The position numbers were made by a program, and so were the translations under genes. This document shows, piece after piece, positions 29,239 through 38,338 of a stretch of DNA of 64,000 nt. The notes under the pieces were generated by a model. The model saw nothing but the letters and a program-made list of their open reading frames with translations, was not told where the DNA came from and did not search any database. The DNA lies in the NCBI GenBank assembly GCA_030425385.1, contig JAUIAH010000001.1, positions 496,001 to 560,000 on the forward strand. The letters are read 5' to 3'. This stretch comes from Verrucomicrobiia bacterium. GTDB taxonomy: Bacteria > Verrucomicrobiota > Verrucomicrobiia > Verrucomicrobiales > DEV007. Each line of letters opens with the position of its first letter. The first letter of the stretch is position 1.

Positions 29239-29715
29239 CTAGAAGGAGCCGCGCCCCAGGGTCTTGCGAATGAACGAGACCTTCTCATTGGTCTCGCGAA
29301 GGCGGCGGCTGAGTTGGGTCGAAATGTGCACCATGAGCTGAGCGGCGGCCGCTGGGTTCTCACGCATGAACTCATCCAGAGTCGGACGGTCCATCCGCCA
29401 GATCTGGGAGAACTCCATCCCGGTCACCGTGGCGCTCGCGGTCTGGGGATCAAAGATATTCACCTCACCTACCACATCGCCAGGGCCAATACGGCCGAGC
29501 AATACGCGGCGACCATCCTCTTCCGTGGTCACATGCAATCGCCCCGCGATGATGAAATAGAGAGAATCCTGGCTCTGACCCTCCTCGATAAGGACCCGAT
29601 CTGGATGGACTGGTAAAAACTCCCCATAACCGCTCAAGAGGCGACGATCATCGTCGTTGATCTCGGCGAGAAATCCGATGGCTGGCAATTCCGGTTGGTT
29701 AAGATCGGTTGACAT
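29239..29715 (-). CDS. Stand-alone cyclic nucleotide-binding-fold protein
   Basis: 158 residues: one cNMP-binding (CRP-type) beta-roll domain plus a C-terminal helix of about 35 residues, with no DNA-binding domain. The roll reads RVLIEEGQSQDSLYFIIAGR, then RIGPGDVVGEVNIFDP and SATVTGMEFSQIWRM. In the phosphate-binding cassette the Arg that normally contacts the cyclic phosphate (R-S/A-A in CRP) is replaced: the sequence reads QTASATV. True cyclic nucleotide binding is therefore uncertain, and the protein may be a structural or protein-binding homologue. It is divergent from the FHA-cyclase gene, with 277 bp between the starts. Confidence 0.85.
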   Translation of the reverse strand: MSTDLNQPELPAIGFLAEINDDDRRLLSGYGEFLPVHPDRVLIEEGQSQDSLYFIIAGRLHVTTEEDGRRVLLGRIGPGDVVGEVNIFDPQTASATVTGMEFSQIWRMDRPTLDEFMRENPAAAAQLMVHISTQLSRRLRETNEKVSFIRKTLGRGSF

Positions 29716-29942
29716 AGGTGTGAGCTGAATCTTTGGAGCTTGTAAACAGACGAGGATTTGCAGATAAGTACCACAACGAACCCTGCTGCCGCTAAGAAAG
29801 TTTCTATCACATAATCGCTCCTAGGTCTACATCTCCCTCGCACCGAAAGTCCTCAGCCATGCGAAAAGCTCGCAGGGACAACGCTCACTTTCAGGAACGT
29901 CCCTTTACAAGGTGGAAGAACGGCGTCGCGAAAAGTCCGCCA

Positions 29943-29972
29943 TTGCTCGAAGAGCGATAGTTAATATATATT
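29943..29972 (+). promoter_or_regulatory. Possible promoter of the FHA-cyclase gene
   Basis: TTGCTC (29943-29948) and TATATT (29967-29972), 18 bp apart, in an AT-rich stretch ending 20 nt before the ATG at 29993. They resemble -35 and -10 elements of a housekeeping sigma factor. Prediction by eye only. Confidence 0.3.
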
Positions 29973-29992
29973 CAAATATTAGTATAACCACC

Positions 29993-30919
29993 ATGTCAGG
30001 ACACCTTCTCGAGGTCAGCACCAAGCGGACCATTCCCCTTCAGGACACGATGCTCCTTGGGCGAAAGAAGGATTGTCATATCCGTCTGACCGATTCGCGT
30101 GTGTCCCGCCAGCATGCGATGATTCGTCGCCAGGATGATGGCGCCTACTGGTATTACGACCTGGGGAGTTCCAATGGGAGCTATATCAACGACCAGCGTG
30201 TCATCACGACCCGGAAACTTGCGAATGAGGACACCATTCGCATCTGTGACCACGAGTATCGCTTCGACAGCGGCGAGGCGACGGGAACGGATCGTGAAGA
30301 CGATAGCCTTGATGCGACCATTTCAGAGATCCGCACCATCCCAGTGGTGATGCTCGTGAGTGACATCAAGGGGTTCACGAAGATCTCGGAGGCCCTTCCG
30401 CCCGATGTTCTCGCCCAGACGATCGGGAGTTGGTATCGCGAGTGTGATGACGTGCTTGGTACTCATGGAGCGACGGTGGACAAGTTCATCGGGGACGCGG
30501 TCTTGGCTTACTGGATGGACGTCAATCCCGAGGTGCGGGCTCGGGCCCTGGCTGGAGCCAAGGCGCTCCGCGAGGCGTGTGACCGAATCTCGAGTGATCA
30601 CGCCGCGACCTTTGCCGAACACGATCTCCGACTGGAGAGCGGCATTGGCCTTCATCTGGGGAAAGTGGCTCATGGCCAGATGGGGCAGGGCACCTTCACC
30701 ATGTTAGGCGATGCCGTGAATATCACTTTCCGCCTCGAATCCCTCACGCGACCTCTCGACCGGAACATCCTCGTGAGTGAGGAATTCCTTTCCGGGTGGA
30801 ACGAGGGCTATGATTTCTGCCGTCATGAAGGCAGCCACATCGTCAAAGGCCGCACCACTCCCTTGGAGGTGTATTCCGTCGAGCGCTTCCCCGAAGACTC
30901 CCCGGTCGCGGCCGCCTAG
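29993..30919 (+). CDS. FHA domain-class III adenylate/guanylate cyclase
   Basis: 308 residues from the ATG at 29993 (MSGHLLEVSTKRTIPL); the frame upstream to 29912 lies in AT-rich leader DNA. The N-terminal FHA phosphothreonine-binding domain has LLGRKKDCHIRL, SRVSRQHAMI and DLGSSNGSYIND. The C-terminal catalytic domain keeps both metal-binding Asp residues (LVSDIKGFTKIS and DKFIGDAVLAYW), the base-recognising Lys (DKF) and Asp (MLGDAVN), and the transition-state Asn and Arg (VNITFRLES). It should therefore be active, probably making cAMP. The FHA domain implies control by, or recruitment to, a Thr-phosphorylated partner, so a Ser/Thr kinase elsewhere in the genome is expected. Its stop overlaps that of the convergent rfbD. 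Confidence 0.9.
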   Translation: MSGHLLEVSTKRTIPLQDTMLLGRKKDCHIRLTDSRVSRQHAMIRRQDDGAYWYYDLGSSNGSYINDQRVITTRKLANEDTIRICDHEYRFDSGEATGTDREDDSLDATISEIRTIPVVMLVSDIKGFTKISEALPPDVLAQTIGSWYRECDDVLGTHGATVDKFIGDAVLAYWMDVNPEVRARALAGAKALREACDRISSDHAATFAEHDLRLESGIGLHLGKVAHGQMGQGTFTMLGDAVNITFRLESLTRPLDRNILVSEEFLSGWNEGYDFCRHEGSHIVKGRTTPLEVYSVERFPEDSPVAAA

Positions 30920-31788
30920 CCTAACGAATCAATCCACCGTACCTTCTTCAGGTAGACAGCCAAAGCCTCTTGCCAGGGGCGCATCTGATAGCCTGTGAGG
31001 CGCCTGAGATGATCCACAGCCATCGCTGTATGCACGGGGCGCGCCGCTCTAAAGGCCTTCATGTCGACGAGTTGCTGTCTGGCAATCTCTGGCTGTGTTC
31101 CCCCGCGAATCCGAAAGGCCTCCGTCGCGATCCCATGCCAACTGGTTGGTCCGGGATTGCACACGTGCACGATCCCTCCAGGCGTGTCGGTGACTTCTAA
31201 CAAACGATCAAATGCGATCGCCGCATCATCCACATAGGTCGGGCAGGAAACCTTGTCGTCGATCGCTGCGAGTGGCTCCCCCTTGGCGGCACGTTCTAAC
31301 ATCGCCTCAACAAAGCCAGGCCGTTCAGGGCCAAACAACCAAGAAACGCGGGCGACCCAAGCATGAGGATGCGCCTTCAGGACCGCCTCCTCACCCGCTA
31401 GCTTGGTCCTACCATAGTGATTGATGGGTTTGGTAGGATCTGTCTCCACGCACTCTCCGGCCCTGTCTCCGGCAAAGACATAGTCGGTCGAGACGTGCAC
31501 CATCGGTAGGGAGCGGGCTGCGCAGACCTCAGCCAGAATCCCCGGAGCCACGGCATTGACGCGATACGCAAGGTCTGGCTCATCCTCACAGGCTTCGAGA
31601 ATGGTCATCGCCGCGGGATGCAAGAGCACGTCGAAGGCAGCATCCTTTAACGAATCGGCGAGGGTCTCAGGTCGGCTGACATCGAGCCGCTGACGATCCA
31701 GGGCGAGCACCTCGTTTCCTAAGGCGCGGTGGTGACGCGCCAGGGCACCGCCCAAGCGACCGGTGACTCCTGTGATGGCTACCTTCAT
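30916..31788 (-). CDS. rfbD: dTDP-4-dehydrorhamnose reductase-like (RfbD family)
   Basis: 290 residues of the extended SDR family that reduces dTDP-4-keto-rhamnose in dTDP-L-rhamnose synthesis. Motifs: ITGVTGRLGGALARH (NADPH site), VNAVAPGILAEVC, MVHVSTDYVFAGD, the catalytic HYGRTKLAGE (YxxxK), ARVSWLFGPERPGFVE and DDKVSCPTYVDDAA. No rfbA, rfbB or rfbC lies next to it, so the substrate could be another nucleotide-sugar or the S-adenosylmethionine synthetase beta-type role. It overlaps the sufS stop by 4 bp (ATGA) at its start. At its end it shares CTAG with the stop of the convergent cyclase gene. Confidence 0.8.
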   Translation of the reverse strand: MKVAITGVTGRLGGALARHHRALGNEVLALDRQRLDVSRPETLADSLKDAAFDVLLHPAAMTILEACEDEPDLAYRVNAVAPGILAEVCAARSLPMVHVSTDYVFAGDRAGECVETDPTKPINHYGRTKLAGEEAVLKAHPHAWVARVSWLFGPERPGFVEAMLERAAKGEPLAAIDDKVSCPTYVDDAAIAFDRLLEVTDTPGGIVHVCNPGPTSWHGIATEAFRIRGGTQPEIARQQLVDMKAFRAARPVHTAMAVDHLRRLTGYQMRPWQEALAVYLKKVRWIDSLG

Positions 31789-33026
31789 GAGAAGAATCCT
31801 TGTACCTTCTTCAAGCTGCGGAGGAATACCTCGACCTCCTCAGCAGTATTGTAGAAGGCGAATGAGGCGCGTGTCGTCGCTGGCACGCCAAGCCGATCCA
31901 TCAAGGGCTGCGCGCAATGATGCCCCACGCGAATCGCTACCCCGTCTTGATCTAGAAAGGTGCCAATGTCGTGAGGATGCACGCCTTGTAGCGCGAACGA
32001 AACCACGGCTGCTCGCGGTGCTTGAGGACCATACACGGTGACACCCTTCATGTCGTGCAGACCGCTCATCGCTGCTTGCAGAACGGCTTGTTCTTGTGTG
32101 TGGATGGCTTCCCAGCCCACGGACTCCAGGTAATCAAAGGCGGCGGCCAGACCGAGCGCCGCGCTGATGTTAGGAGTGCCTGCCTCGAAACGCTCTGGAA
32201 TGGAGCGATAGGTGGACTCGTCGATCCGCACGCGCTCGATCATGTCCCCGCCGCCCTGATAAGGAGGCATGGCGTTGAGGAGATCCGCCTTTCCATAGAG
32301 CACGCCGATCCCGTCCGGCCCAAAGACTTTGTGGCCCGAGAACGTGTAGAAATCGCACTCCAAAGCTGCTACATTGACAGGTCCATGGGGAACCGCTTGC
32401 GCGCCGTCAATGAGAATGGGAATGCCTCGCGCTTTCGCCAAACGCACCATTTCAGCTACCGGATTGATCGTTCCTAACACATTGGAAATATGCCCAAACG
32501 CCACCATCCGTGTGCGCTTGTTGAGAGCGCTTTCATAAGCGGCGAGATCAATTTCACCGGCGTCCGAGATCGGGGCGGCACGCACCGTGGCACCCTTTTC
32601 GCGAGCCACCAATTGCCAGGGCACGATGTTGGCATGGTGCTCCATCTGCGTCACGAGGATCTCGTCGCCAGGTGCGAGCTGATCCTTGAGGAAACACTGC
32701 GCCACCAGATTGATGGCCTCCGTCGCTCCGCGCACAAAGATCACCTCCCTCGCTTCCGGCGCTCCAATCGCTTGTGCGATGCGCGCACGAGCGGCGTCGT
32801 AGCGTTGGGTTGCCTCCACGCTCAGCGTGTGCACGCCTCGATGAATGTTAGCATTCTCGTGCGCGTAGAAGTGTGACACCGCATCGATCACGGCTTGTGG
32901 CTTCTGAGCGGTGGCCGCGTTGTCGAGATAGACAAGCGGCTTCCCGTGAACTTCCCGATCAAGGATCGGGAAATCACTCCGCACAGCCGTGACGTCGAAA
33001 GCGGTAGGAATCGACGTCGTATGCAT
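31785..33026 (-). CDS. sufS: Cysteine desulfurase, SufS type
   Basis: A PLP enzyme that takes sulfur from cysteine for iron-sulfur cluster assembly. From the ATG at 33026 (MHTTSIPTAFDVTAVR) there are 413 residues. The PLP lysine is K233 in FSGHKVFGPDGIGVLYG, with the cofactor Asp in LIDGAQAVPHG. The active-site Cys is C371 in RVGHHCAQPLMDRLGV, the class II (SufS) loop. No other suf genes are adjacent; instead it sits between tkt (13 bp upstream) and rfbD (4-bp overlap), apparently one operon. Confidence 0.93.
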   Translation of the reverse strand: MHTTSIPTAFDVTAVRSDFPILDREVHGKPLVYLDNAATAQKPQAVIDAVSHFYAHENANIHRGVHTLSVEATQRYDAARARIAQAIGAPEAREVIFVRGATEAINLVAQCFLKDQLAPGDEILVTQMEHHANIVPWQLVAREKGATVRAAPISDAGEIDLAAYESALNKRTRMVAFGHISNVLGTINPVAEMVRLAKARGIPILIDGAQAVPHGPVNVAALECDFYTFSGHKVFGPDGIGVLYGKADLLNAMPPYQGGGDMIERVRIDESTYRSIPERFEAGTPNISAALGLAAAFDYLESVGWEAIHTQEQAVLQAAMSGLHDMKGVTVYGPQAPRAAVVSFALQGVHPHDIGTFLDQDGVAIRVGHHCAQPLMDRLGVPATTRASFAFYNTAEEVEVFLRSLKKVQGFFS

Positions 33027-33039
33027 GCTAGAGAAGAGC

Positions 33040-35022
33040 CTACGCGAGGCTGCGGACGGCGTCAATGAGCGCCTCCGACGTCATGCCTAGCTGCTGCATC
33101 GCCGTGCCACCTGGAGCGCTGATACCGAAGCGATCGATGCCTAACACTTGGCCCTGATCACCCACATACTTCCACCAGAGTCCGCTGACGCCCGCTTCCA
33201 TGGCCACGCGCTTGCGGCACGCGGGTGGCAAGACCTCGTCGCGATAGTCGGCCTCTTGGCGATCGAAGCGCTCCATGCAGGGCATGGAGACCACGCGCGT
33301 GCCAGGACCCAATTTCTCGGCAGCGGCCACGGCGTGCTGCACCTCACTTCCGCTCGCCAAGAGGATCGTCTCTAAAGGCCCCGTTTCTTTTACTAACACA
33401 TAGCCGCCACGCACGACGCCTTCGCGGCGTGCGGCCACGCTTGCCACATTGAGCATGGGAACGCCCTGGCGCGTGAGCAATAACATCGTGGGGCCACAGG
33501 TCTTTTCCAGTCCAGCGACGAAGGCCCCCGCCGTCTCTTCTGGATCTGCCGGACGAATCACATCGAGTCCAGGGATGACACGCAGTCCTGAACAGGTCTC
33601 CACCGGCTGGTGCGTGGGGCCGTCCTCGCCCACGCCAATGGAGTCGTGCGTGAAGACATAGAGCACTGGCAATTTCGCCAACGCCGCCAGGCGGATAGAC
33701 GGCCGGAGATAGTCGGCAAAGACCGCGAACGTTGCTCCCGAGGCGCGGAAGATACCATCGTAGGCCAGGCCATTGAGAATGGCGCCCATGGCGTGTTCGC
33801 GAATGCCAAACCAGAGATTGCGACCACTGTAGTCGTCTTTGCCGAAATCACCGGCACCTTTCAAATAGTTCTTCGTCGAGCCATAGAGGTCGGCGCTCCC
33901 ACCAATCAAGAGGGGTAAGGCGTCTGCTAGTGGCTGCAACACTTCGCCACCCGCAGCGCGCGTGGCCAGCTTGGCGTCTTCGGCAAACGCCGGAATGTGT
34001 TCTAACAAATCGTCGGGAAGCACATTGCCCACTCCATCTTCTAGCTGTTTCGCCAATTTGGGATTCGCTGCCTTCCAGGCGTCGTAAGTCTCTTGCCAGG
34101 CAGCGTGATCTGCCGCGAGGTCCTTGGCGCGGGCATCGAAGAATGCACGCACGTCATCAGAAACGAAGAAGGTCTCCTCGGGAAGCCCCAACCCTTTCCT
34201 GGCAGATTCCGCATAAGCCGCGCCGCCTTCGCCATGGCCTTTGGCCGTACCCGCTACTTCCGGGATGCCCCGCCCAATCTCCGTCTTGGCGATGATCAGC
34301 TTCGGCTTGCCATTGTCGTTTGCTTTCGCCTCGCTGAAGGCATTGGAAACGGCTTCCATGTCGTGACCATTGATCGTCACGACATCGAATCCGTAGGCTT
34401 CGTAGCGCTTGGCGGTGTCCTCGCTCTGTGTCACCTCAGCCATCGCATCGAGAGTGACGTCGTTGGAATCGTAGATGAGGATGTAATTGTCCAAGCCCAG
34501 ATGCCCAGCCAGAGCCGATGCTTCTTGCGCCACCCCCTCTTGCAAACACCCATCGCCTGCTAACACCACCACGTGCTGATCAAAGACGGTGTGGTCTGCG
34601 GTGTTGAAACGTGCTGCCGCCATCTTCGCGGAGATCGCGTAGCCCACGCCATTTCCCACGCCTTGACCCAGGGGCCCACTCGTGGCCTCCACTCCCGGCG
34701 TTTCCCCAAACTCAGGATGCCCAGGTGTCTTACTATGCAGCTGGCGGAAATTTCTCACCTCATCAAGTGGCAAATCGTAGCCGGAAAGATGCAGCCATCC
34801 GTAAAGGAACATGCTCCCATGGCCCGCAGACAGGATCAAGCGATCGCGATTCAGCCATTTCGGAGCGGCTGGATCGTAACGCAAGCCTTCCCCAAAGAGC
34901 ACTGCCCCAATCTCCGCGGCTCCGAGAGGCAACCCCAAATGGCCTGAACTGCAGGCGTGAATGGCATCAATGGCCAGGCCCCGAGCCTGGTTGGCGGCGT
35001 CAGCAAGTGTCTTGGTATCCAT
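33040..35022 (-). CDS. tkt: Transketolase
   Basis: Thiamine-diphosphate enzyme of the pentose phosphate pathway, moving two-carbon units between sugar phosphates. The 660-residue length is typical. N-terminal motifs are [57 protein letters not shown] and the ThDP-binding [16 protein letters not shown]...YDSN. In the pyrimidine domain come [16 protein letters not shown] and [18 protein letters not shown]. The C-terminal domain ends with [17 protein letters not shown]. First gene of a tkt-sufS-rfbD run. Confidence 0.96.
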   Translation of the reverse strand: MDTKTLADAANQARGLAIDAIHACSSGHLGLPLGAAEIGAVLFGEGLRYDPAAPKWLNRDRLILSAGHGSMFLYGWLHLSGYDLPLDEVRNFRQLHSKTPGHPEFGETPGVEATSGPLGQGVGNGVGYAISAKMAAARFNTADHTVFDQHVVVLAGDGCLQEGVAQEASALAGHLGLDNYILIYDSNDVTLDAMAEVTQSEDTAKRYEAYGFDVVTINGHDMEAVSNAFSEAKANDNGKPKLIIAKTEIGRGIPEVAGTAKGHGEGGAAYAESARKGLGLPEETFFVSDDVRAFFDARAKDLAADHAAWQETYDAWKAANPKLAKQLEDGVGNVLPDDLLEHIPAFAEDAKLATRAAGGEVLQPLADALPLLIGGSADLYGSTKNYLKGAGDFGKDDYSGRNLWFGIREHAMGAILNGLAYDGIFRASGATFAVFADYLRPSIRLAALAKLPVLYVFTHDSIGVGEDGPTHQPVETCSGLRVIPGLDVIRPADPEETAGAFVAGLEKTCGPTMLLLTRQGVPMLNVASVAARREGVVRGGYVLVKETGPLETILLASGSEVQHAVAAAEKLGPGTRVVSMPCMERFDRQEADYRDEVLPPACRKRVAMEAGVSGLWWKYVGDQGQVLGIDRFGISAPGGTAMQQLGMTSEALIDAVRSLA

Positions 35023-35161
35023 GGGGCGACGTAAGAAGAGAAACCACGTCTTTCAAGCGGAGATCGCGCCTAATCAGGCTGCTAGTCTTGAGGGAATCAC
35101 CTTGATTCAGAAGGTTCGGTTCTTCCTGGCGAGGCTCCGATCCGAGCGCTATTCTTTCGGA

Positions 35162-35968
35162 ATGAACAGCCCGTTTCCCGGCATGGATCCCTACTTGGAG
35201 CCGTATTGGAGTGACGTCCATACGAGGCTGATGATCCACTTGAGCAATCAACTCCAGCGACAGTTGCCACAGGGATTGCGGGCGGCGGTGGAAGAGAGTG
35301 TGCGGATTGATGATGAGGACGGATTCGAAATAGAGCCTTCCCTTTACATACCCGATGTCGCGGTGTCAGAGGCGTTTGGCGGGTCAGCGCATCCGCCCTC
35401 TCCAGCGTCGGAGATGGTCCTGGCAGAGCCTGTTTGTGTGCATGCGCGCCCTTCGAAGGAGCGGCACATTGAGATTGTAGCGACGCGCTCGGGGCACCAC
35501 GTGGTGACCGTTATCGAGGTGCTCAGTCCGACAAACAAATCGAGCGAACGCGAGCGGTCGAAGTTCCTCGATAAACGAGATCGCTATTTGGCGAGTGAGG
35601 CGAATTATGTGGAAATCGATCTCTTGCGAGGCGGCGCGCCGCTGCCGCCAAGTGTGCCCGAGGAAAGGGAATCGGTCGATGTCAGCGACTACGTTGTTAG
35701 GGTGTTTCGTTCGTATAAAGAAATCTGGGAAATCTACCCTATCCATTTGCGGGAGCGGTTGCCTGCCTTTCGCATCCCGTTGCGACACCGTGATCCTGAC
35801 GTTGCCATTGATTTGCAAAGAGCGATCGATGCCGCCTATGAGGAGGGAGCTTATGATCGTGCAATCAATTACACCGCGCCTCCGAGTCCTCCTTTCAGCG
35901 ATGAAGATAGCTCATGGGCAGTCACGGTGCTGGCGCCTCTAGGCGATCACAAGCGCCCAGAGTCATAA
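35162..35968 (+). CDS. DUF4058 family protein
   Basis: 268 residues from the ATG at 35162, which gives the characteristic family start MNSPFPGMDPYLEPYWSDVH; the open frame upstream to 34961 overlaps tkt and is a shadow. Further family features: PDVAVSE, HIEIVATRSGHHVVTVIEVL, SPTNKSSERERSKFLDKRD, and VEIDLLRGG. The E-V-L-SP-xNK segment resembles Uma2/PD-(D/E)XK proteins, suggesting a nuclease-like fold, but no activity is known. DUF4058 genes are common in cyanobacteria and planctomycetes and often multi-copy. Confidence 0.85.
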   Translation: MNSPFPGMDPYLEPYWSDVHTRLMIHLSNQLQRQLPQGLRAAVEESVRIDDEDGFEIEPSLYIPDVAVSEAFGGSAHPPSPASEMVLAEPVCVHARPSKERHIEIVATRSGHHVVTVIEVLSPTNKSSERERSKFLDKRDRYLASEANYVEIDLLRGGAPLPPSVPEERESVDVSDYVVRVFRSYKEIWEIYPIHLRERLPAFRIPLRHRDPDVAIDLQRAIDAAYEEGAYDRAINYTAPPSPPFSDEDSSWAVTVLAPLGDHKRPES

Positions 35969-35998
35969 GATCGATTCGATCAGAAGGTGATGGTTTAT

Positions 35999-36946
35999 TT
36001 ATCCACGTGCCCCCGCCGCTTCTTGGAGGGCGGATCGCATGACGTCGATGGGGGCGGGGCGGTTGAACCAGGTTTCTAGTGAAATGATGCCTTGATGAAG
36101 GAGCATGGGGAGTCCGTTGATGGCGCGGGCGCCTGCGGCTTCGGCGGCGGCGAGAAGCTTGGTGCGGGCGGGTTTGTAGACCATGTCGACGACGAGATGG
36201 TGGGGCTGGAGGAGTCCGTTAGGGAGGAGGTCTGGATCAGACCGCTTCATGCCGAGGGACGTGCCGTTGATGATGAGGTCCGTGTGGTCGAGTTGATGGG
36301 CGAGAGACTCGGCTTCCCAAGGGCAGACTTCTAGGCGCTCGACCGGGCCTAGCAGGTGATCGTCTTGGAAATGGGGGCGGAGCTCTTCTGCCAAGGTCTG
36401 GACTTTCTCCATCGTCCGATTTACGAGAACCAGTCGCTCACACTTTTCGAGAGCACATTGGATCGCGACGGCACGCCCAGCGCCGCCACCGGCTCCGAGG
36501 ATGAGGATGCGGAGGTCTTTGGCATCGACTTGAAAGGCTTCGCGCAGGCAGCGGAGGAATCCTGGGCCATCGGAATTGAATCCTAACAAGTGTCCGTCTT
36601 CTTCGACGACAACGGTATTGACCGCGCCGAGCTTCTCGGCCAGGGCGTCTACCTCATCGACATTGCGGAGGGCGTTAAACTTGTGCGGGATGGTGACGTT
36701 CGTGCCGACGAATCCGAGTTTGGGGAGGAGGCGTATGGCTTCGGGAAAGTCGTCCTCACGGATGTGCAAGCGGATGTAGCGTCCGGGAATCTCGAGTGCC
36801 TCGAGGGCCGGATTCATCATTTGCGGGGAGAGCGAGTGGGCCACGGGATCGCCGAAGACAGCGAGGATGGGGCGTTCGTTCGCGGCCCATGCGGGAGGCT
36901 GGGCCTGCCACTGACGGAGATCGGTGAGGGTGTAGACGTCGCTCAT
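35999..36946 (-). CDS. aroE: Shikimate dehydrogenase
   Basis: NADPH-dependent reduction of 3-dehydroshikimate in aromatic amino acid synthesis. 315 residues, longer than the usual 270-290 because of about 25 extra N-terminal residues before FGDPVAHSLSPQMMN, which binds shikimate. The catalytic Lys is K89 in NVTIPHKFNALR; the partner Asp is in FNSDGPGFLRCL (usual NTDG). The NADP site is LILGAGGGAGRAV with NRTMEK, and the end contains DMVYKPARTKLL and NGLPMLLHQG. It lies 36 bp after the OmpA-like gene on the same strand. Confidence 0.94.
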   Translation of the reverse strand: MSDVYTLTDLRQWQAQPPAWAANERPILAVFGDPVAHSLSPQMMNPALEALEIPGRYIRLHIREDDFPEAIRLLPKLGFVGTNVTIPHKFNALRNVDEVDALAEKLGAVNTVVVEEDGHLLGFNSDGPGFLRCLREAFQVDAKDLRILILGAGGGAGRAVAIQCALEKCERLVLVNRTMEKVQTLAEELRPHFQDDHLLGPVERLEVCPWEAESLAHQLDHTDLIINGTSLGMKRSDPDLLPNGLLQPHHLVVDMVYKPARTKLLAAAEAAGARAINGLPMLLHQGIISLETWFNRPAPIDVMRSALQEAAGARG

Positions 36947-36982
36947 GCACGCACTTTGGAGGGCGTTGGGCCGAACGGGAAC

Positions 36983-38335
36983 TTAGAAATCGAGGTAGAT
37001 CTCCGCCCGTCGATTCCGCTTGCGACCAGTGGGATTGTCGGTGCCGTCTGGGTTGAGGTTGGGACTCAAGGGAAGGCGTTCGCCAAAGGCTTCGAGCGTG
37101 ACTTGATTGGCGTTGACCCCAAGGGATTTCAGGGCTTCAGCCACGCGTTTGGCGCGGCGCTGGGAGAGGGCGTCATTGTATTGATCTTCTCCAAGGGCGT
37201 CGGCATGTCCACCGATGCGAATGCGCTTCTCATCGCTGTATTTAAGGAGGGCGGCGACCACTGCGAGCTGCTGGAGGGAGCGGCGGGTGAGCTTGTCGTC
37301 GTCGTACCCGAAGAAGAGCACGAGGGAGTCGCCACCCGAGGGAGAGGTGACGAGGGGCGCAGCGAAGGCGTCTTCTTCACGAGCCATGCCGGCAAACTCA
37401 CGCATCAGACGGGACAAATTCACCTGATCGACTTTCCAGCCATCCACATCTTTGCGCATTTCGAGACCGAACTCCGAATCGAGGTCGTAGGCTTCGGAGC
37501 GTACCTTGGCAATGACCCAAGCGCGGTCTTCCGAGACGCTTGTGGTTCGCAGAGGCTGGTGTGAGGCCAGGCGAAAGCCTGCCTCCTCAAAGATGATCCC
37601 GAGTGCGGCGAGGCGTTCGTTGGGGACTCGTGCGGCGTCGACGACAGATCGCAGGGTTGCGAAATCGCGTTTCTGTAAGAGCTGGACAAACTGACGGGCT
37701 TGACTAAGGACCGCGCTGGGCTCGGCGACGGAGGCGGTGACTTCTTCGGGTAGGGTGACCTTGCGGAGTTGCCAATCGCCGGTGGCGTCGGCGGCGTAGT
37801 CTAACACCATCTGATGACGCTCGCCGGTGCTCGGATGGAGCAAATTGATTGCCCACCGTTGAGTGCCTGCTTCATCTCCGAGATCAGTCACCGGTTGTTT
37901 GGGATCAATGGCGATGGCGGCGGCGTCTAATCCCGCGAGAAGAGCCTGCTGTTGGGACTGATCAAGATGGGATCCTAACAGAGCCTGCACCCCGTCGGCA
38001 TCTCGCAACATGAGGTGTCGGGCAAGAGACGTGATCTCGCTGGTGGGGGCGGGAGACGGAGGGAGAGGGGCGACGGGAGCGCTACCGCCGGGCGGCGTTG
38101 GATCCGCCGACCCGTCAGGTGTGTCGGGCGAGGAGTGTTCTACCCGAGGTCCCCCGGGTTCGACGATGCCAGTGCTGGGTCCTTGTCGTTGGTGAATCCA
38201 GTAGAAGAGCCCACCAGCGCCCCCTAACGAAACGGCCGTGATAAGCCCAGCAAGGAGCACGCCGTGATTGCTTCCAGGGCGGTAAGAGGAATGGTAGTCT
38301 TCGGGGGCATCCATAAGGCGGTGGAGCCATATCAT
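36983..38335 (-). CDS. Membrane-anchored OmpA/MotB-domain protein
   Basis: 450 residues (alternative ATG at 38314). An N-terminal membrane helix (GVLLAGLITAVSLGGAGGLFYW) is followed by a Pro-rich linker of about 50 residues. A middle region of roughly 250 residues is unrecognised but holds two similar segments (HLMLRDADGVQALLGSHL and FVQLLQKRDFATLRSVVDAA), probably helical repeats. The C-terminal OmpA-like peptidoglycan-binding domain runs from LVLFFGYDDDKLTRRSLQQL through GHADALGEDQYNDALSQRRA to RKRNRRAEIYL. The start is 3 nt from the htrA-type stop, so it is coupled to the protease and likely acts with it in the envelope. Confidence 0.85.
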   Translation of the reverse strand: MIWLHRLMDAPEDYHSSYRPGSNHGVLLAGLITAVSLGGAGGLFYWIHQRQGPSTGIVEPGGPRVEHSSPDTPDGSADPTPPGGSAPVAPLPPSPAPTSEITSLARHLMLRDADGVQALLGSHLDQSQQQALLAGLDAAAIAIDPKQPVTDLGDEAGTQRWAINLLHPSTGERHQMVLDYAADATGDWQLRKVTLPEEVTASVAEPSAVLSQARQFVQLLQKRDFATLRSVVDAARVPNERLAALGIIFEEAGFRLASHQPLRTTSVSEDRAWVIAKVRSEAYDLDSEFGLEMRKDVDGWKVDQVNLSRLMREFAGMAREEDAFAAPLVTSPSGGDSLVLFFGYDDDKLTRRSLQQLAVVAALLKYSDEKRIRIGGHADALGEDQYNDALSQRRAKRVAEALKSLGVNANQVTLEAFGERLPLSPNLNPDGTDNPTGRKRNRRAEIYLDF

Positions 38336-38338
38336 CGC

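Noticed and set aside
35162-35968. DUF4058 protein as an active restriction nuclease
   Set aside because: The E-V-L-SP-xNK segment only hints at the PD-(D/E)XK fold; there is no methyltransferase or specificity gene beside it.
36590-37564. Open frame of 324 codons on the plus strand spanning aroE and the OmpA-like gene
   Set aside because: Both minus-strand genes have full family motifs; the frame crosses their boundary and shows none.
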